The position numbers and the translations under genes were made by a program. Positions 35,550 to 45,613 of a DNA stretch of 64,000 nt are shown here, in pieces (position 1 is the first letter of the stretch; every line of letters starts with the position of its first letter). The stretch comes from Pseudomonas sp. PDM15 (GTDB taxonomy: Bacteria; Pseudomonadota; Gammaproteobacteria; Pseudomonadales; Pseudomonadaceae), in contig NZ_JACVAA010000007.1 of assembly GCF_014851565.1 (NCBI RefSeq), forward strand, positions 186,001-250,000, in the 5' to 3' direction. The notes under the pieces are model-generated. The model had not been told where the DNA came from. It was given only the letters and a program-made list of their open reading frames with translations, and did not search any database.

Positions 35550-35577
35550 GCCTGCGGGCAGCGAGATCGAGATCCGA

Positions 35578-36843
35578 ATGGACAAACTGATTATTACCGG
35601 CGGTATCCGCCTCGATGGCGAAATCCGCATCTCCGGGGCGAAGAACTCCGCCCTGCCGATTCTCGCCGCGACTCTGCTGGCCGATACCCCGGTCACCGTG
35701 TGCAACCTGCCGCACCTGCACGACATCACCACCATGATCGAGCTGTTCGGCCGCATGGGCGTGCAGCCGATCATCGACGAGAAGCTCAGCGTCGAAGTCG
35801 ACGCCAGCAGCATCAAGACCCTGGTCGCACCGTACGAGCTGGTGAAGACCATGCGCGCCTCAATCCTGGTGCTCGGCCCCATGGTTGCCCGTTTCGGTGA
35901 AGCCGAAGTGGCTCTGCCTGGCGGTTGCGCCATCGGTTCGCGTCCGGTCGACCTGCACATCCGCGGCCTGGAAGCCATGGGTGCGAAGATCGACGTCGAA
36001 GGCGGCTACATCAAGGCCAAGGCGCCGGAAGGCGGCCTGCGTGGCGCGCACTTCTTCTTCGATATCGTCAGCGTGACCGGTACCGAGAACATCATGATGG
36101 CCGCGGCTCTGGCCAAGGGCCGTACCGTGCTGGAAAACGCCGCGCGTGAGCCGGAAGTGGTCGACCTGGCCAACTTCATCAACGCCATGGGCGGCAAGGT
36201 CAGCGGCGCCGGCACCGACACCATCACCATCGACGGCGTCGAACGCCTGGGTGGCGGTCGCTACAGCGTGATGCCCGACCGTATCGAAACCGGCACCTAC
36301 CTGGTGGCCGCGGCCGCCACCGGTGGCCGCGTCAAGCTCAAGGACACCGATCCGACCATCCTCGAGGCTGTATTGGCCAAGCTGCAGGAAGCGGGTGCCG
36401 AGATCACCACCGGCAAGGACTGGATCGAGCTGGACATGAAGGGCAAGCGTCCCAAGGCCGTCAACGTGCGCACCGCGCCGTACCCGGCCTTCCCGACCGA
36501 CATGCAGGCCCAGTTCATTTCCCTCAACGCCATCGCCGAGGGCACCGGCACCGTCATCGAGACCGTGTTCGAGAACCGCTTCATGCACGTCTACGAGATG
36601 AATCGCATGGGCGCGCAGATCCTGGTCGAGGGCAACACCGCCATCGTCACCGGCGTGCCGGCGCTCAAGGGCGCCCCGGTCATGGCCACCGACCTGCGCG
36701 CCTCCGCCAGCCTGGTGATCGCCGCGCTGGTCGCCGAGGGCGAGACCCTGATCGACCGCATCTACCACATCGACCGTGGTTACGAGTGCATCGAGGAAAA
36801 ACTGCAGTTGCTCGGCGCCAAGATACGCCGAGTGCCGGGCTAA
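35578..36843 (+). CDS. murA: UDP-N-acetylglucosamine 1-carboxyvinyltransferase MurA
   Basis: A 421-residue enzyme that transfers enolpyruvate from PEP to UDP-GlcNAc, the first committed step of peptidoglycan synthesis. Fosfomycin-target Cys117 is present in LPGGCAIGSRPVDLH, with the N-terminal block SGAKNSALPILAATLL. Full length. A 142-bp palindromic element starts at the last base of its stop codon. Confidence 0.98.
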   Translation: MDKLIITGGIRLDGEIRISGAKNSALPILAATLLADTPVTVCNLPHLHDITTMIELFGRMGVQPIIDEKLSVEVDASSIKTLVAPYELVKTMRASILVLGPMVARFGEAEVALPGGCAIGSRPVDLHIRGLEAMGAKIDVEGGYIKAKAPEGGLRGAHFFFDIVSVTGTENIMMAAALAKGRTVLENAAREPEVVDLANFINAMGGKVSGAGTDTITIDGVERLGGGRYSVMPDRIETGTYLVAAAATGGRVKLKDTDPTILEAVLAKLQEAGAEITTGKDWIELDMKGKRPKAVNVRTAPYPAFPTDMQAQFISLNAIAEGTGTVIETVFENRFMHVYEMNRMGAQILVEGNTAIVTGVPALKGAPVMATDLRASASLVIAALVAEGETLIDRIYHIDRGYECIEEKLQLLGAKIRRVPG

Positions 36844-36984
36844 GAGTCTGTATACGATCTGCTGCGCGTCGGCCATGCGTCGTTAAAAACAGGCTCGGAC
36901 TGCTCATTTACCATTCGTAAACTCCGCGTCCTCGCCTGTTTTTGCCTAGCCTGGCTCTAGCTCGCGAGATCGTAAACAGACTCT
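36843..36984. repeat. 142-bp palindromic repeat element, copy 1 (murA-hisG gap)
   Basis: Ends are inverted: AGAGTCTGTATACGATC on the left, GATCGTAAACAGACTCT on the right. Internal inverted pairs are AAAAACAGGC/GCCTGTTTTT, CGGA/TCCG and TTTAC/GTAAA, so the whole unit folds into one long imperfect hairpin. It is over 90% identical to the element at 37729-37870 on the other side of hisG, in the same orientation and of the same length. The left end overlaps the murA stop codon. Confidence 0.9.
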
Positions 36985-36995
36985 AAGGGCATTTC

Positions 36996-37631
36996 ATGCT
37001 GACCATCGCGCTGTCCAAGGGCCGCATTCTCGACGACACCCTGCCGCTGCTCGCCGCGGCAGGCATCGAGCCGACCGAGAATCCGGAAAAGAGCCGCAAG
37101 CTGATCATTCCGACCACCCAGGATGACGTGCAGCTGCTGATCGTGCGGGCCACCGACGTGCCGACCTACGTCGAGCATGGCGCCGCTGACCTCGGCGTGG
37201 CCGGCAAGGACGTGCTGATGGAGTACGGCGGCCAGGGCCTGTACGAGCCGCTCGACCTGCAGATCGCCAACTGCAAGCTGATGACTGCTGGCAAGGTCGG
37301 CGCACCGGAGCCGAAAGGCCGCCTGCGCGTGGCCACCAAGTTCGTCAACGTGGCCAAGCGTTACTACGCCGAGCAGGGCCGCCAGGTCGACGTGATCAAG
37401 CTGTACGGCTCCATGGAGCTGGCCCCGCTGGTCGGCCTGGCCGACAAGATCATCGACGTGGTCGATACCGGCAATACCCTGCGTGCCAACGGTCTGGAGC
37501 CCCAGGAGTTGATCGCCCACGTCAGTTCGCGCCTGATCGTCAACAAGGCCTCGATGAAGATGCAGCACGGCCGCATCCAGGCGCTGATCGAGACCCTGCG
37601 CAGCGCCGTCGAGTCCCGACACCAACGCTGA
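36996..37631 (+). CDS. hisG: ATP phosphoribosyltransferase, short form HisG(S)
   Basis: A 211-residue catalytic subunit for the first step of histidine synthesis (PRPP plus ATP). The PRPP-binding block DVVDTGNTLRANGL and start MLTIALSKGRILDDTLPLL are clear. It lacks the C-terminal regulatory domain of long HisG, so it should need HisZ, which is not in this window. It is flanked on both sides by copies of a 142-bp palindromic element. Confidence 0.97.
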   Translation: MLTIALSKGRILDDTLPLLAAAGIEPTENPEKSRKLIIPTTQDDVQLLIVRATDVPTYVEHGAADLGVAGKDVLMEYGGQGLYEPLDLQIANCKLMTAGKVGAPEPKGRLRVATKFVNVAKRYYAEQGRQVDVIKLYGSMELAPLVGLADKIIDVVDTGNTLRANGLEPQELIAHVSSRLIVNKASMKMQHGRIQALIETLRSAVESRHQR

Positions 37632-37728
37632 TACCTCCAGTGCGGCCTTGCGCCGCACGCGCCTATCCGTGTCATAGCCAGAATTCTCAGGTGCCCGCAC
37701 GGTACGGCTGGTACTCTACGGGCGCCTG

Positions 37729-37870
37729 AAAGTCTGTTAGCGCTCTGCTGCGCGTCGGCCATGCGTCGTTAAAAACAGGCTCGGAATGCTCATTTACCAC
37801 TCGTAAACTCCGCTTCCTCGCCTGTTTTTGCCTAGCCTGGCACTAGCTCGCGAGAGCGCTAACAGACTTT
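37729..37870. repeat. 142-bp palindromic repeat element, copy 2 (hisG-hisD gap)
   Basis: Same length, orientation and internal design as copy 1. Its terminal stem AAAGTCTGTTAGCGCTCT / AGAGCGCTAACAGACTTT is a perfect inverted repeat. Where it differs from copy 1 in the stem (AGCGCT instead of TACGAT), both arms changed together, which preserves pairing. It occupies much of the 266-bp hisG-hisD gap; no gene is seen in the rest. Confidence 0.9.
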
Positions 37871-37897
37871 GCGCAATAGCCAATCAAGAGGCCCGCT

Positions 37898-39208
37898 ATG
37901 ACCGCTCCTACCGCCATCCGCCGACTCAATGCCGCTGACCAGGACTTCGCGCGACACCTGGATCATCTGCTGAGCTGGGAAAGCGTGTCGGACGACGCGG
38001 TCAACCAGCGCGTACTTGACATCATCGCCGCCGTGCGAAGCCGTGGCGATGCCGCCCTGGTCGAGTTCACCGAAAGGTTCGACGGCCTGCAGGTCGCCGG
38101 CATGGCCGACCTGATCCTGCCGCGCGAGCGCCTGGAGTTGGCCCTGACCCGCATCAGCGCCGAGCAGCGCGCCGCCCTGGAAAAGGCCGCCGAGCGCGTG
38201 CGCCTGTACCACGAGCGGCAGAAGCAGGACTCCTGGACCTACACCGAGGCCGACGGCACGGTGCTGGGGCAGAAGGTCACCCCGCTGGACCGCGCCGGCC
38301 TGTACGTGCCGGGCGGCAAGGCCTCGTACCCGTCCTCGGTGCTGATGAACGCCATCCCGGCCAAGGTCGCCGGCGTGCCGGAAGTGGTGATGGTGGTGCC
38401 GACCCCGCGTGGCGAGATCAACGAGATCGTCCTGGCCGCCGCCGCCATCGCCGGTGTCGACCGCGTGTTCACCATCGGTGGCGCCCAGGCCGTGGCGGCG
38501 CTGGCGTACGGCACCGAGAGCGTGCCGCCGGTGGACAAGATCGTCGGCCCCGGCAACATCTATGTGGCCACCGCCAAGCGCCATGTGTTCGGCAAGGTCG
38601 GTATCGACATGATCGCCGGCCCTTCAGAGATTCTTGTCGTGTGCGACGGCCAGACCGATCCGGACTGGATTGCCATGGACCTGTTCTCCCAGGCCGAGCA
38701 CGACGAGGACGCCCAGGCCATCCTGGTCAGCCCGGATGCCGCCTTCCTCGACAAGGTTGCCGAGAGCATCGCCAGGCTGCTGCCGACCCTGGAGCGCGAG
38801 GCCATCGCCCGTACCTCCATGGAGGGTCGCGGCGCGTTGATCCAGGTCGCCGATATGGCCCAGGCCATCGAAGTGGCCAATCGCATCGCGCCGGAGCATC
38901 TGGAATTGTCTGTGGAGAATCCCGAGCAATACCTGCCGCAGATCCGCCATGCCGGCGCCATCTTCATGGGCCGCTATACGGCAGAAGCTTTGGGCGACTA
39001 CTGCGCCGGGCCGAACCACGTGCTGCCGACCTCCGGTACCGCGCGCTTCTCCTCGCCGCTGGGCGTTTACGACTTCCAGAAGCGCTCGTCGATCATCCAT
39101 TGCTCGGCCGAGGGCGCCTCCGAGCTGGGCAAGGTCGCGTCCGTGCTGGCCCGTGGCGAGTCGCTGACTGCGCACGCGCGCAGCGCCGAGTACCGCATCA
39201 AGCCCTGA
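37898..39208 (+). CDS. hisD: Histidinol dehydrogenase HisD
   Basis: A 436-residue zinc enzyme that carries out the last two oxidations of histidine synthesis (L-histidinol to histidine, NAD). Blocks LYVPGGKASYPSSVLMNAIPA, IDMIAGPSEILVV and the segment EHLELSVENPEQYLP contain the substrate and metal residues. Order hisG-hisD-hisC is conserved in pseudomonads. Confidence 0.97.
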   Translation: MTAPTAIRRLNAADQDFARHLDHLLSWESVSDDAVNQRVLDIIAAVRSRGDAALVEFTERFDGLQVAGMADLILPRERLELALTRISAEQRAALEKAAERVRLYHERQKQDSWTYTEADGTVLGQKVTPLDRAGLYVPGGKASYPSSVLMNAIPAKVAGVPEVVMVVPTPRGEINEIVLAAAAIAGVDRVFTIGGAQAVAALAYGTESVPPVDKIVGPGNIYVATAKRHVFGKVGIDMIAGPSEILVVCDGQTDPDWIAMDLFSQAEHDEDAQAILVSPDAAFLDKVAESIARLLPTLEREAIARTSMEGRGALIQVADMAQAIEVANRIAPEHLELSVENPEQYLPQIRHAGAIFMGRYTAEALGDYCAGPNHVLPTSGTARFSSPLGVYDFQKRSSIIHCSAEGASELGKVASVLARGESLTAHARSAEYRIKP

Positions 39209-39218
39209 TGGCTGTTTT

Positions 39219-39287
39219 GTAGGGTGGACAGCGCTTTGCTTGTCCACCGTCTTGTTCGGTGGAAACACTTCGCGGTTTTCACCCTAC
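39219..39287. repeat. GTAGGGTG...CACCCTAC palindromic repeat in the hisD-hisC gap
   Basis: The outer arms GTAGGGTG and CACCCTAC enclose an inner pair GGTGGACA/TGTCCACC and a further GGTGG. It belongs to the same family as the elements at 7313 and 45478. It lies between two genes of one pathway and may modulate hisC expression. Confidence 0.65.
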
Positions 39288-39320
39288 GCAAACCGAACGA
39301 ATTCGAGGAGAGAAGGGCAG

Positions 39321-40376
39321 ATGAGCAAATTCTGGAGCCCCTTCGTCAAAGACCTGGTGCCTTACGTGCCGGGTGAGCAACCTAAACTGGCCAAGCTGGT
39401 CAAGCTGAATACCAACGAGAACCCCTATGGCCCGTCGCCCAAGGCGATCGCGGCCATGCAGGCCGAGCTGGGCGACAGCCTGCGCCTGTACCCTGATCCC
39501 AATAGCGACCGCCTGAAGCAGGCCGTGGCCGATTACTACGGCGTGAGCACCGCCCAGGTGTTCGTCGGCAATGGCTCCGACGAGGTGCTGGCGCATGCCT
39601 TCCACGGCCTGTTCCAGCACGGCAAGCCGCTGCTGTTCCCGGATGTGACCTACAGCTTCTACCCGGTCTACTGCGGCCTGTACGGTGTGCCCTACGAGGC
39701 GCTGGCGCTGGACGAGCAGTTCCAGATCCGCGTGGAAGACTACGCGCGCCCGAACGGCGGGATCATCTTCCCCAACCCCAATGCACCGACCGGCTGCCTG
39801 CTGCCGCTGGACGCCGTCGAGCGTCTGCTACAGGGCAGCCCGGACAGCGTGGTGGTGGTGGACGAGGCCTACATCGACTTCGGCGGCGAGACGGCGATCA
39901 AGCTGGTCGACCGCTATCCGAACCTGCTGGTGACCCAGACCCTGTCCAAGTCGCGCTCGCTGGCTGGCTTGCGGGTTGGCATCGCGGTTGGCCATCCGGA
40001 CCTGATCGAGGCACTGGAGCGGATCAAGAACAGCTTCAACTCCTATCCGCTGGACCGCATGGCCATCGTCGGTGCGGCAGCGGCCTTCGAGGACGAGACC
40101 TACTTCCGCAAGACCTGCCAGTTGGTGATCGACAGCCGCGAGCAGGTGGTTGCAGCGCTCTCCGGTCTGGGCTTCGAAGTGCTGCCCTCTGCGGCCAACT
40201 TCATCTTTGCCCGTCACCCGCAGAAGGATGCTGGCGAGCTGGCCGCGGCACTGCGTGAGCACGGCGTCATCGTGCGGCACTTCAAGCAGCAGCGTATCGC
40301 CCAGTTCCTGCGTATCACCATCGGCAATCCTGAGCAGAACCAGGCGTTGCTGGATGCCCTGCGGCAAGTACTCTAA
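39321..40376 (+). CDS. hisC: Histidinol-phosphate aminotransferase HisC
   Basis: A 351-residue PLP-dependent class II aminotransferase converting imidazole-acetol phosphate to histidinol phosphate. The start at 39321 (MSKFWSPFVKDLVPYVPGEQP) follows GAGGAGAGAAGG. LNTNENPYGPSP, FPNPNAPTG and the PLP Lys motif QTLSKSRSLAGLRVG are visible. It is followed by a strong terminator. Confidence 0.96.
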   Translation: MSKFWSPFVKDLVPYVPGEQPKLAKLVKLNTNENPYGPSPKAIAAMQAELGDSLRLYPDPNSDRLKQAVADYYGVSTAQVFVGNGSDEVLAHAFHGLFQHGKPLLFPDVTYSFYPVYCGLYGVPYEALALDEQFQIRVEDYARPNGGIIFPNPNAPTGCLLPLDAVERLLQGSPDSVVVVDEAYIDFGGETAIKLVDRYPNLLVTQTLSKSRSLAGLRVGIAVGHPDLIEALERIKNSFNSYPLDRMAIVGAAAAFEDETYFRKTCQLVIDSREQVVAALSGLGFEVLPSAANFIFARHPQKDAGELAAALREHGVIVRHFKQQRIAQFLRITIGNPEQNQALLDALRQVL

Positions 40377-40392
40377 CCAGAAGCCGTAACGT

Positions 40393-40421
40393 AAAAGGCG
40401 CCCCGTGGGGCGCCTTTTTTT
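40393..40421. terminator. Bidirectional terminator between hisC and algW
   Basis: AAAAGGCGCCCC and GGGGCGCCTTTT pair around a two-base loop (GT), with T runs on both strands. Serves convergent hisC and algW. Confidence 0.92.
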
Positions 40422-40433
40422 CATGACCGCTGT

Positions 40434-41594
<1,161 letters not shown>

Positions 41595-41708
41595 CTAAGT
41601 GAAATCCTGAGGGTTGCGAGGGCCTGGAGCGGCCCTTAAGGTGGCGGCATTATAGAGGCGCCGCCGGCCGGAAGGGCAGCGTCCGCAACAGTTTGATGAG
41701 GAAAAACC

Positions 41709-42467
41709 ATGGCCATCGCCCTGACCACCCTGGTCGAGGAAGCCGACCGCTTTCTCGGCGCCGCGCGCATCAGCGATTACTGCCCCAATGGCCTGCAGGT
41801 CGAGGGCCGGCCGCAGGTACGGCGCATCGTCAGTGGCGTGACCGCCAGCCAGGCGCTGCTGGACGCGGCGGTGGAAGCCGAGGCCGACGTGGTACTGGTC
41901 CATCACGGCTACTTCTGGAAGGGCGAGGACGCCTGCATCACCGGGATGAAGCGCCGCCGCCTGCAGACCCTGCTGAGCAACGACATCAGCCTGCTGGCCT
42001 ATCACCTGCCGCTGGATGTACATGCCGAGGTCGGTAACAACGTGCAGCTGGCGCGCCAGCTGGATATCACCGTGGAAGGCCCGCTCGATCCGAACAATCC
42101 GAAAGTGGTCGGCCTGCTCGGTTCGCTGGCCGAACCCATGAGCGCACGCGACTTCGCCCGCCGCGTGCAGGAAGTGCTGGGCCGTGAGCCGCTGCTGGTC
42201 GAGGGGCAAGGCATGGTGCGGCGCATCGGCTGGTGCACCGGCGGTGGCCAGGGCTACATCGACAATGCGATCGCCGCCGGGGTCGATCTGTACCTGGCCG
42301 GCGAGGCGTCGGAGCAAACCTTCCACAGCGCGCGCGAGAACGGGGTGGGCTTTATCGCCGCCGGGCATCACGCCACCGAACGCTACGGCGTGCAGGCCTT
42401 AGGCGACTATCTAGCGCGGCGTTTCGCCATTGAGCACCTGTTCATCGATTGCCCCAATCCGGTCTGA
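41709..42467 (+). CDS. Nif3-like dinuclear metal-center protein (YbgI family)
   Basis: A 252-residue member of the NIF3/DUF34 family that forms hexameric toroids with a dinuclear metal site; conserved metal ligands appear in VLVHHGYFWKG and in GHHATERYGV with a late Glu. The family is often mislabelled GTP cyclohydrolase 1 type 2; physiological substrate is unsettled. It is divergent from algW with a 114-bp gap. Confidence 0.93.
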   Translation: MAIALTTLVEEADRFLGAARISDYCPNGLQVEGRPQVRRIVSGVTASQALLDAAVEAEADVVLVHHGYFWKGEDACITGMKRRRLQTLLSNDISLLAYHLPLDVHAEVGNNVQLARQLDITVEGPLDPNNPKVVGLLGSLAEPMSARDFARRVQEVLGREPLLVEGQGMVRRIGWCTGGGQGYIDNAIAAGVDLYLAGEASEQTFHSARENGVGFIAAGHHATERYGVQALGDYLARRFAIEHLFIDCPNPV

Positions 42468-42483
42468 AAACCGGGCATATGTC

Positions 42484-42500
42484 TAGATCTTTTCGATCTA
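42484..42500. promoter_or_regulatory. Small palindrome upstream of cysD
   Basis: TAGATC and GATCTA flank five bases, about 90 bp before cysD; a possible -10 (TAGAGT, 42533-42538) lies downstream without a good -35. It could be an operator, but no known consensus was matched. Confidence 0.3.
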
Positions 42501-42590
42501 ACAGGCTCCCTGAATAGAATAGGGCGCTGTGCTAGAGTGCGCGCTCGTCCACGGCCCGCCGGCCGTTCATTCCCAGATCTGTGATAAGCC

Positions 42591-43508
42591 ATGCTCGACA
42601 AACTGACGCACCTGAAACAGCTCGAGGCGGAAAGTATCCACATCATTCGTGAAGTGGCCGCCGAATTCGACAACCCGGTGATGCTGTATTCCATCGGTAA
42701 AGATTCCGCCGTGATGTTGCACCTGGCGCGCAAGGCATTCTTCCCCGGCAAGCTGCCGTTCCCGGTCATGCACGTGGACACTCGCTGGAAATTCCAGGAG
42801 ATGTACCGCTTCCGCGAGAAGATGGTCAAAGAGTACGGCCTCGACCTGATCACCCACATCAACCCGGATGGTGTGGCGCAGGACATGAACCCCTTCACCT
42901 ACGGCAGTGCCAAGCACACTGACGTGATGAAGACCGAGGGGCTCAAGCAGGCACTGGACAAGCATGGCTTCGATGCCGCCTTCGGTGGCGCGCGCCGTGA
43001 CGAGGAAAAGTCCCGCGCCAAGGAGCGCGTGTATTCCTTCCGCGACAGCAAGCATCGCTGGGACCCGAAGAACCAGCGTCCCGAGCTGTGGAACGTTTAC
43101 AACGGCAAGGTCAAGAAGGGCGAGTCGATCCGCGTCTTCCCGCTGTCCAACTGGACCGAGCTGGATATCTGGCAATACATCTATCTGGAACAGATCCCGA
43201 TCGTGCCGCTGTACTTCGCCGCCGAGCGCGAAGTGATCGAGAAGAACGGCACGCTGATCATGATCGACGACGAGCGCATCCTCGAGCACCTGTCTGACGA
43301 GGAGAAGTCGCGTATCCAGAAGAAGATGGTGCGTTTCCGAACCCTCGGCTGTTATCCGCTGACCGGTGCGGTGGAGTCCACGGCGACCACGCTGACCGAC
43401 ATCATCCAGGAGATGCTTCTGACCCGTACTTCCGAGCGTCAGGGCCGTGTGATCGACCACGATCAGGCCGGCTCGATGGAAGAAAAGAAACGTCAGGGCT
43501 ACTTCTAA
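42591..43508 (+). CDS. cysD: Sulfate adenylyltransferase subunit 2 CysD
   Basis: A 305-residue PP-loop ATP sulfurylase subunit that makes APS from ATP and sulfate. The PP-loop YSIGKDSAV (about residues 33-41) and blocks FGGARRDEEKSRAKER and NWTELDIWQYI are clear. It works with the GTPase encoded 12 bp downstream. Regulation by CysB is expected from the family, but I could not identify a clear site. Confidence 0.97.
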   Translation: MLDKLTHLKQLEAESIHIIREVAAEFDNPVMLYSIGKDSAVMLHLARKAFFPGKLPFPVMHVDTRWKFQEMYRFREKMVKEYGLDLITHINPDGVAQDMNPFTYGSAKHTDVMKTEGLKQALDKHGFDAAFGGARRDEEKSRAKERVYSFRDSKHRWDPKNQRPELWNVYNGKVKKGESIRVFPLSNWTELDIWQYIYLEQIPIVPLYFAAEREVIEKNGTLIMIDDERILEHLSDEEKSRIQKKMVRFRTLGCYPLTGAVESTATTLTDIIQEMLLTRTSERQGRVIDHDQAGSMEEKKRQGYF

Positions 43509-43520
43509 GGATTCCGCACC

Positions 43521-45419
43521 ATGAGCCACCAATCTGATCTGATCAGCCAGGACATCGTTGCGTACCTGGCTCAGCACGAACGCAAAGAACTGCTGCGCTT
43601 CCTCACTTGCGGCAACGTCGACGACGGCAAGAGCACCCTGATCGGGCGCCTGCTGCACGACACCAAGATGATCTACGAAGACCATCTGGAGGCCATCACC
43701 AAGGACTCCAAGAAGGTCGGCACCACCGGCGATGACGTCGACCTGGCGCTGCTGGTCGACGGCCTGCAGGCCGAGCGCGAGCAGGGCATCACCATCGACG
43801 TGGCGTACCGCTATTTCAGCACCGCCAAGCGCAAGTTCATCATCGCCGACACCCCCGGCCATGAGCAGTACACCCGCAACATGGCCACCGGCGCCTCCAC
43901 CTGCGACCTGGCGATCATCCTGATCGACGCGCGCTACGGTGTGCAGACCCAGACCAAGCGTCACAGCTTTATCGCCAGCCTGCTGGGCATCAAGCACATA
44001 GTCGTCGCCATCAACAAGATGGACCTCAAGGGCTTCGATCAGGGCGTGTTCGAGCAGATCAAGGCCGACTACCTGAAGTTCGCCGAAGGCATCTCGCTCA
44101 AGCCGACCTCGCTGCACTTCGTGCCGATGTCGGCGCTGAAAGGCGACAACGTGGTGAACAAGAGCGAGCAGTCGCCCTGGTACACCGGCCAGTCGCTGAT
44201 GGAAATTCTCGAGACCGTGGAAGTGGCCGGCGACCGCAATTTCGACGACCTGCGCTTCCCGGTGCAGTACGTCAACCGCCCGAACCTGAACTTCCGTGGC
44301 TTCGCCGGCACCCTGGCCAGCGGCATCGTGCGCAAGGGCGACGAAGTCATCGCCCTGCCGTCGGGCAAGGGCAGCAAGGTCAAATCCATCGTCACCTACG
44401 AAGGTGAGCTGGAACAGGCCGGTCCGGGCCAGGCCATCACCATCACCCTGGAAGACGAGATCGACGTCTCCCGTGGCGACATGCTGGTGCATGCCGACAA
44501 CCGCCCGCAGGTGGTCGACAGCTTCGACGCCATGCTGGTGTGGATGGCCGAAGAGCCGATGCTGCCGGGCAAGAAATACGACATCAAGCGCGCCACCAGC
44601 TATGTGCCGGGCTCGATTGCCAGCATCGCCCACCGGGTCGATGTGAACACCTTGGAAGAGGGCGCGGCGAGCAGCCTGCAGCTCAACGAGATCGGCAAGG
44701 TCAAGGTCGCCCTGGATGCGCCGATCGCCCTCGACGGCTACGCGCACAACCGCACCACCGGTGCCTTCATCGTCATCGACCGCCTGACCAACGGCACCGT
44801 CGGCGCTGGCATGATCATCGCTGATCCAGTCGGCGCTGGCGGCAGCACGCACCACGGTGAGCAAGCTCACGTATCGACCGAAGAGCGCGCCGCGCGTTTC
44901 GGCCAGCAGCCGGCCACCGTGCTGTTCAGCGGCCTGTCCGGTGCCGGCAAGAGCACCCTGGCCTACGCCGTCGAGCGCAAACTGTTCGACATGGGGCGCG
45001 CCGTGTACGTGCTGGATGGCCAGAACCTGCGCCACGACCTGAACAAGGGCCTGCCGCAGGACCGCGCCGGGCGTACCGAGAACTGGCGTCGTGCTGCCCA
45101 CGTGGCGCGTCAGTTCAACGAGGCCGGCCTGCTGACCCTGGCCGCATTCGTCGCCCCGGATGCCGAGGGCCGCGAGCAGGCCAAGGCGCTGATCGGCAAT
45201 GATCGCCTGATCACCGTCTACGTCCAGGCCTCGCCGCAGGTCTGCGCCGAGCGTGATCCGCAGGGTCTGTATGCTGCCGGTGGCGACAATATCCCCGGCG
45301 AGTCCTTCGCCTACGACGTGCCGCTGAATGCCGATCTGGTGATCGACACCCAGAGCATGTCGGTGGAGGAGGGCGTCAAGCTGGTGCTGGACATGCTGCG
45401 CAGCCGCGGCGCGATCTGA
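43521..45419 (+). CDS. cysNC: Bifunctional sulfate adenylyltransferase GTPase / APS kinase CysNC
   Basis: A 632-residue fusion. The N-terminal GTPase (G1 GNVDDGKST at 31-39, DTPGHEQY, NKMD) energises CysD; beta-barrel EF-Tu-like domains follow. From about residue 455 a second P-loop protein begins, with GLSGAGKS at 471-478 and YVLDGQNLRHDLNKGL, which is APS kinase making PAPS. Fusion of CysN and CysC is usual in pseudomonads, where E. coli has separate genes. Intact across the junction. Confidence 0.97.
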   Translation: MSHQSDLISQDIVAYLAQHERKELLRFLTCGNVDDGKSTLIGRLLHDTKMIYEDHLEAITKDSKKVGTTGDDVDLALLVDGLQAEREQGITIDVAYRYFSTAKRKFIIADTPGHEQYTRNMATGASTCDLAIILIDARYGVQTQTKRHSFIASLLGIKHIVVAINKMDLKGFDQGVFEQIKADYLKFAEGISLKPTSLHFVPMSALKGDNVVNKSEQSPWYTGQSLMEILETVEVAGDRNFDDLRFPVQYVNRPNLNFRGFAGTLASGIVRKGDEVIALPSGKGSKVKSIVTYEGELEQAGPGQAITITLEDEIDVSRGDMLVHADNRPQVVDSFDAMLVWMAEEPMLPGKKYDIKRATSYVPGSIASIAHRVDVNTLEEGAASSLQLNEIGKVKVALDAPIALDGYAHNRTTGAFIVIDRLTNGTVGAGMIIADPVGAGGSTHHGEQAHVSTEERAARFGQQPATVLFSGLSGAGKSTLAYAVERKLFDMGRAVYVLDGQNLRHDLNKGLPQDRAGRTENWRRAAHVARQFNEAGLLTLAAFVAPDAEGREQAKALIGNDRLITVYVQASPQVCAERDPQGLYAAGGDNIPGESFAYDVPLNADLVIDTQSMSVEEGVKLVLDMLRSRGAI

Positions 45420-45438
45420 TCGCGACGTCGGTAAGAAG

Positions 45439-45466
45439 AGCCTCGCCTAGTGCGGGGCTTTTTGTT
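45439..45466 (+). terminator. Intrinsic terminator after cysNC
   Basis: AGCCTCGC pairs with GCGGGGCT (one G-U) around five bases and is followed by TTTTGTTTT. Ends the cysDNC transcript. Confidence 0.85.
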
Positions 45467-45477
45467 TTCACGGCTTG

Positions 45478-45539
45478 CCGTAGGGTGCGCTGTGCGCGCC
45501 GCGACAGGCCACGGCAGGTGCGCATGGCCCACTCTACGG
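45478..45539. repeat. GTAGGGTG-type palindromic repeat (cysNC-zapG gap)
   Basis: CCGTAGGGTG at the left and CACTCTACGG at the right, with an inner GGTGCGC/GCGCGCC-type pairing, between two terminators. Third member of the family also found at 7313 and 39219. Confidence 0.6.
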
Positions 45540-45573
45540 ATAGCTGACGGGATAACCTGCCCTACGGACGCAT

Positions 45574-45602
45574 AAAAAAGCCCCGCAATGCGGGGCTTTT
45601 TT
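45574..45602. terminator. Terminator downstream of zapG (bidirectional)
   Basis: AAAAAAGCCCCGC and GCGGGGCTTTTTT pair perfectly around AAT. Read on the minus strand it ends zapG; on the + strand it backs up the cysNC terminator. Confidence 0.9.
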
Positions 45603-45613
45603 ATGTCTGCCGA

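Noticed and set aside
36843..37870. Insertion sequences flanking hisG as a composite transposon
   Set aside because: The 142-bp units encode no transposase, hisG is in its conserved place after murA, and no target duplications were seen.
42567..45101. 844-residue minus-strand frame under cysD-cysNC
   Set aside because: Shadow of two intact sulfate-activation genes; no motif of its own.
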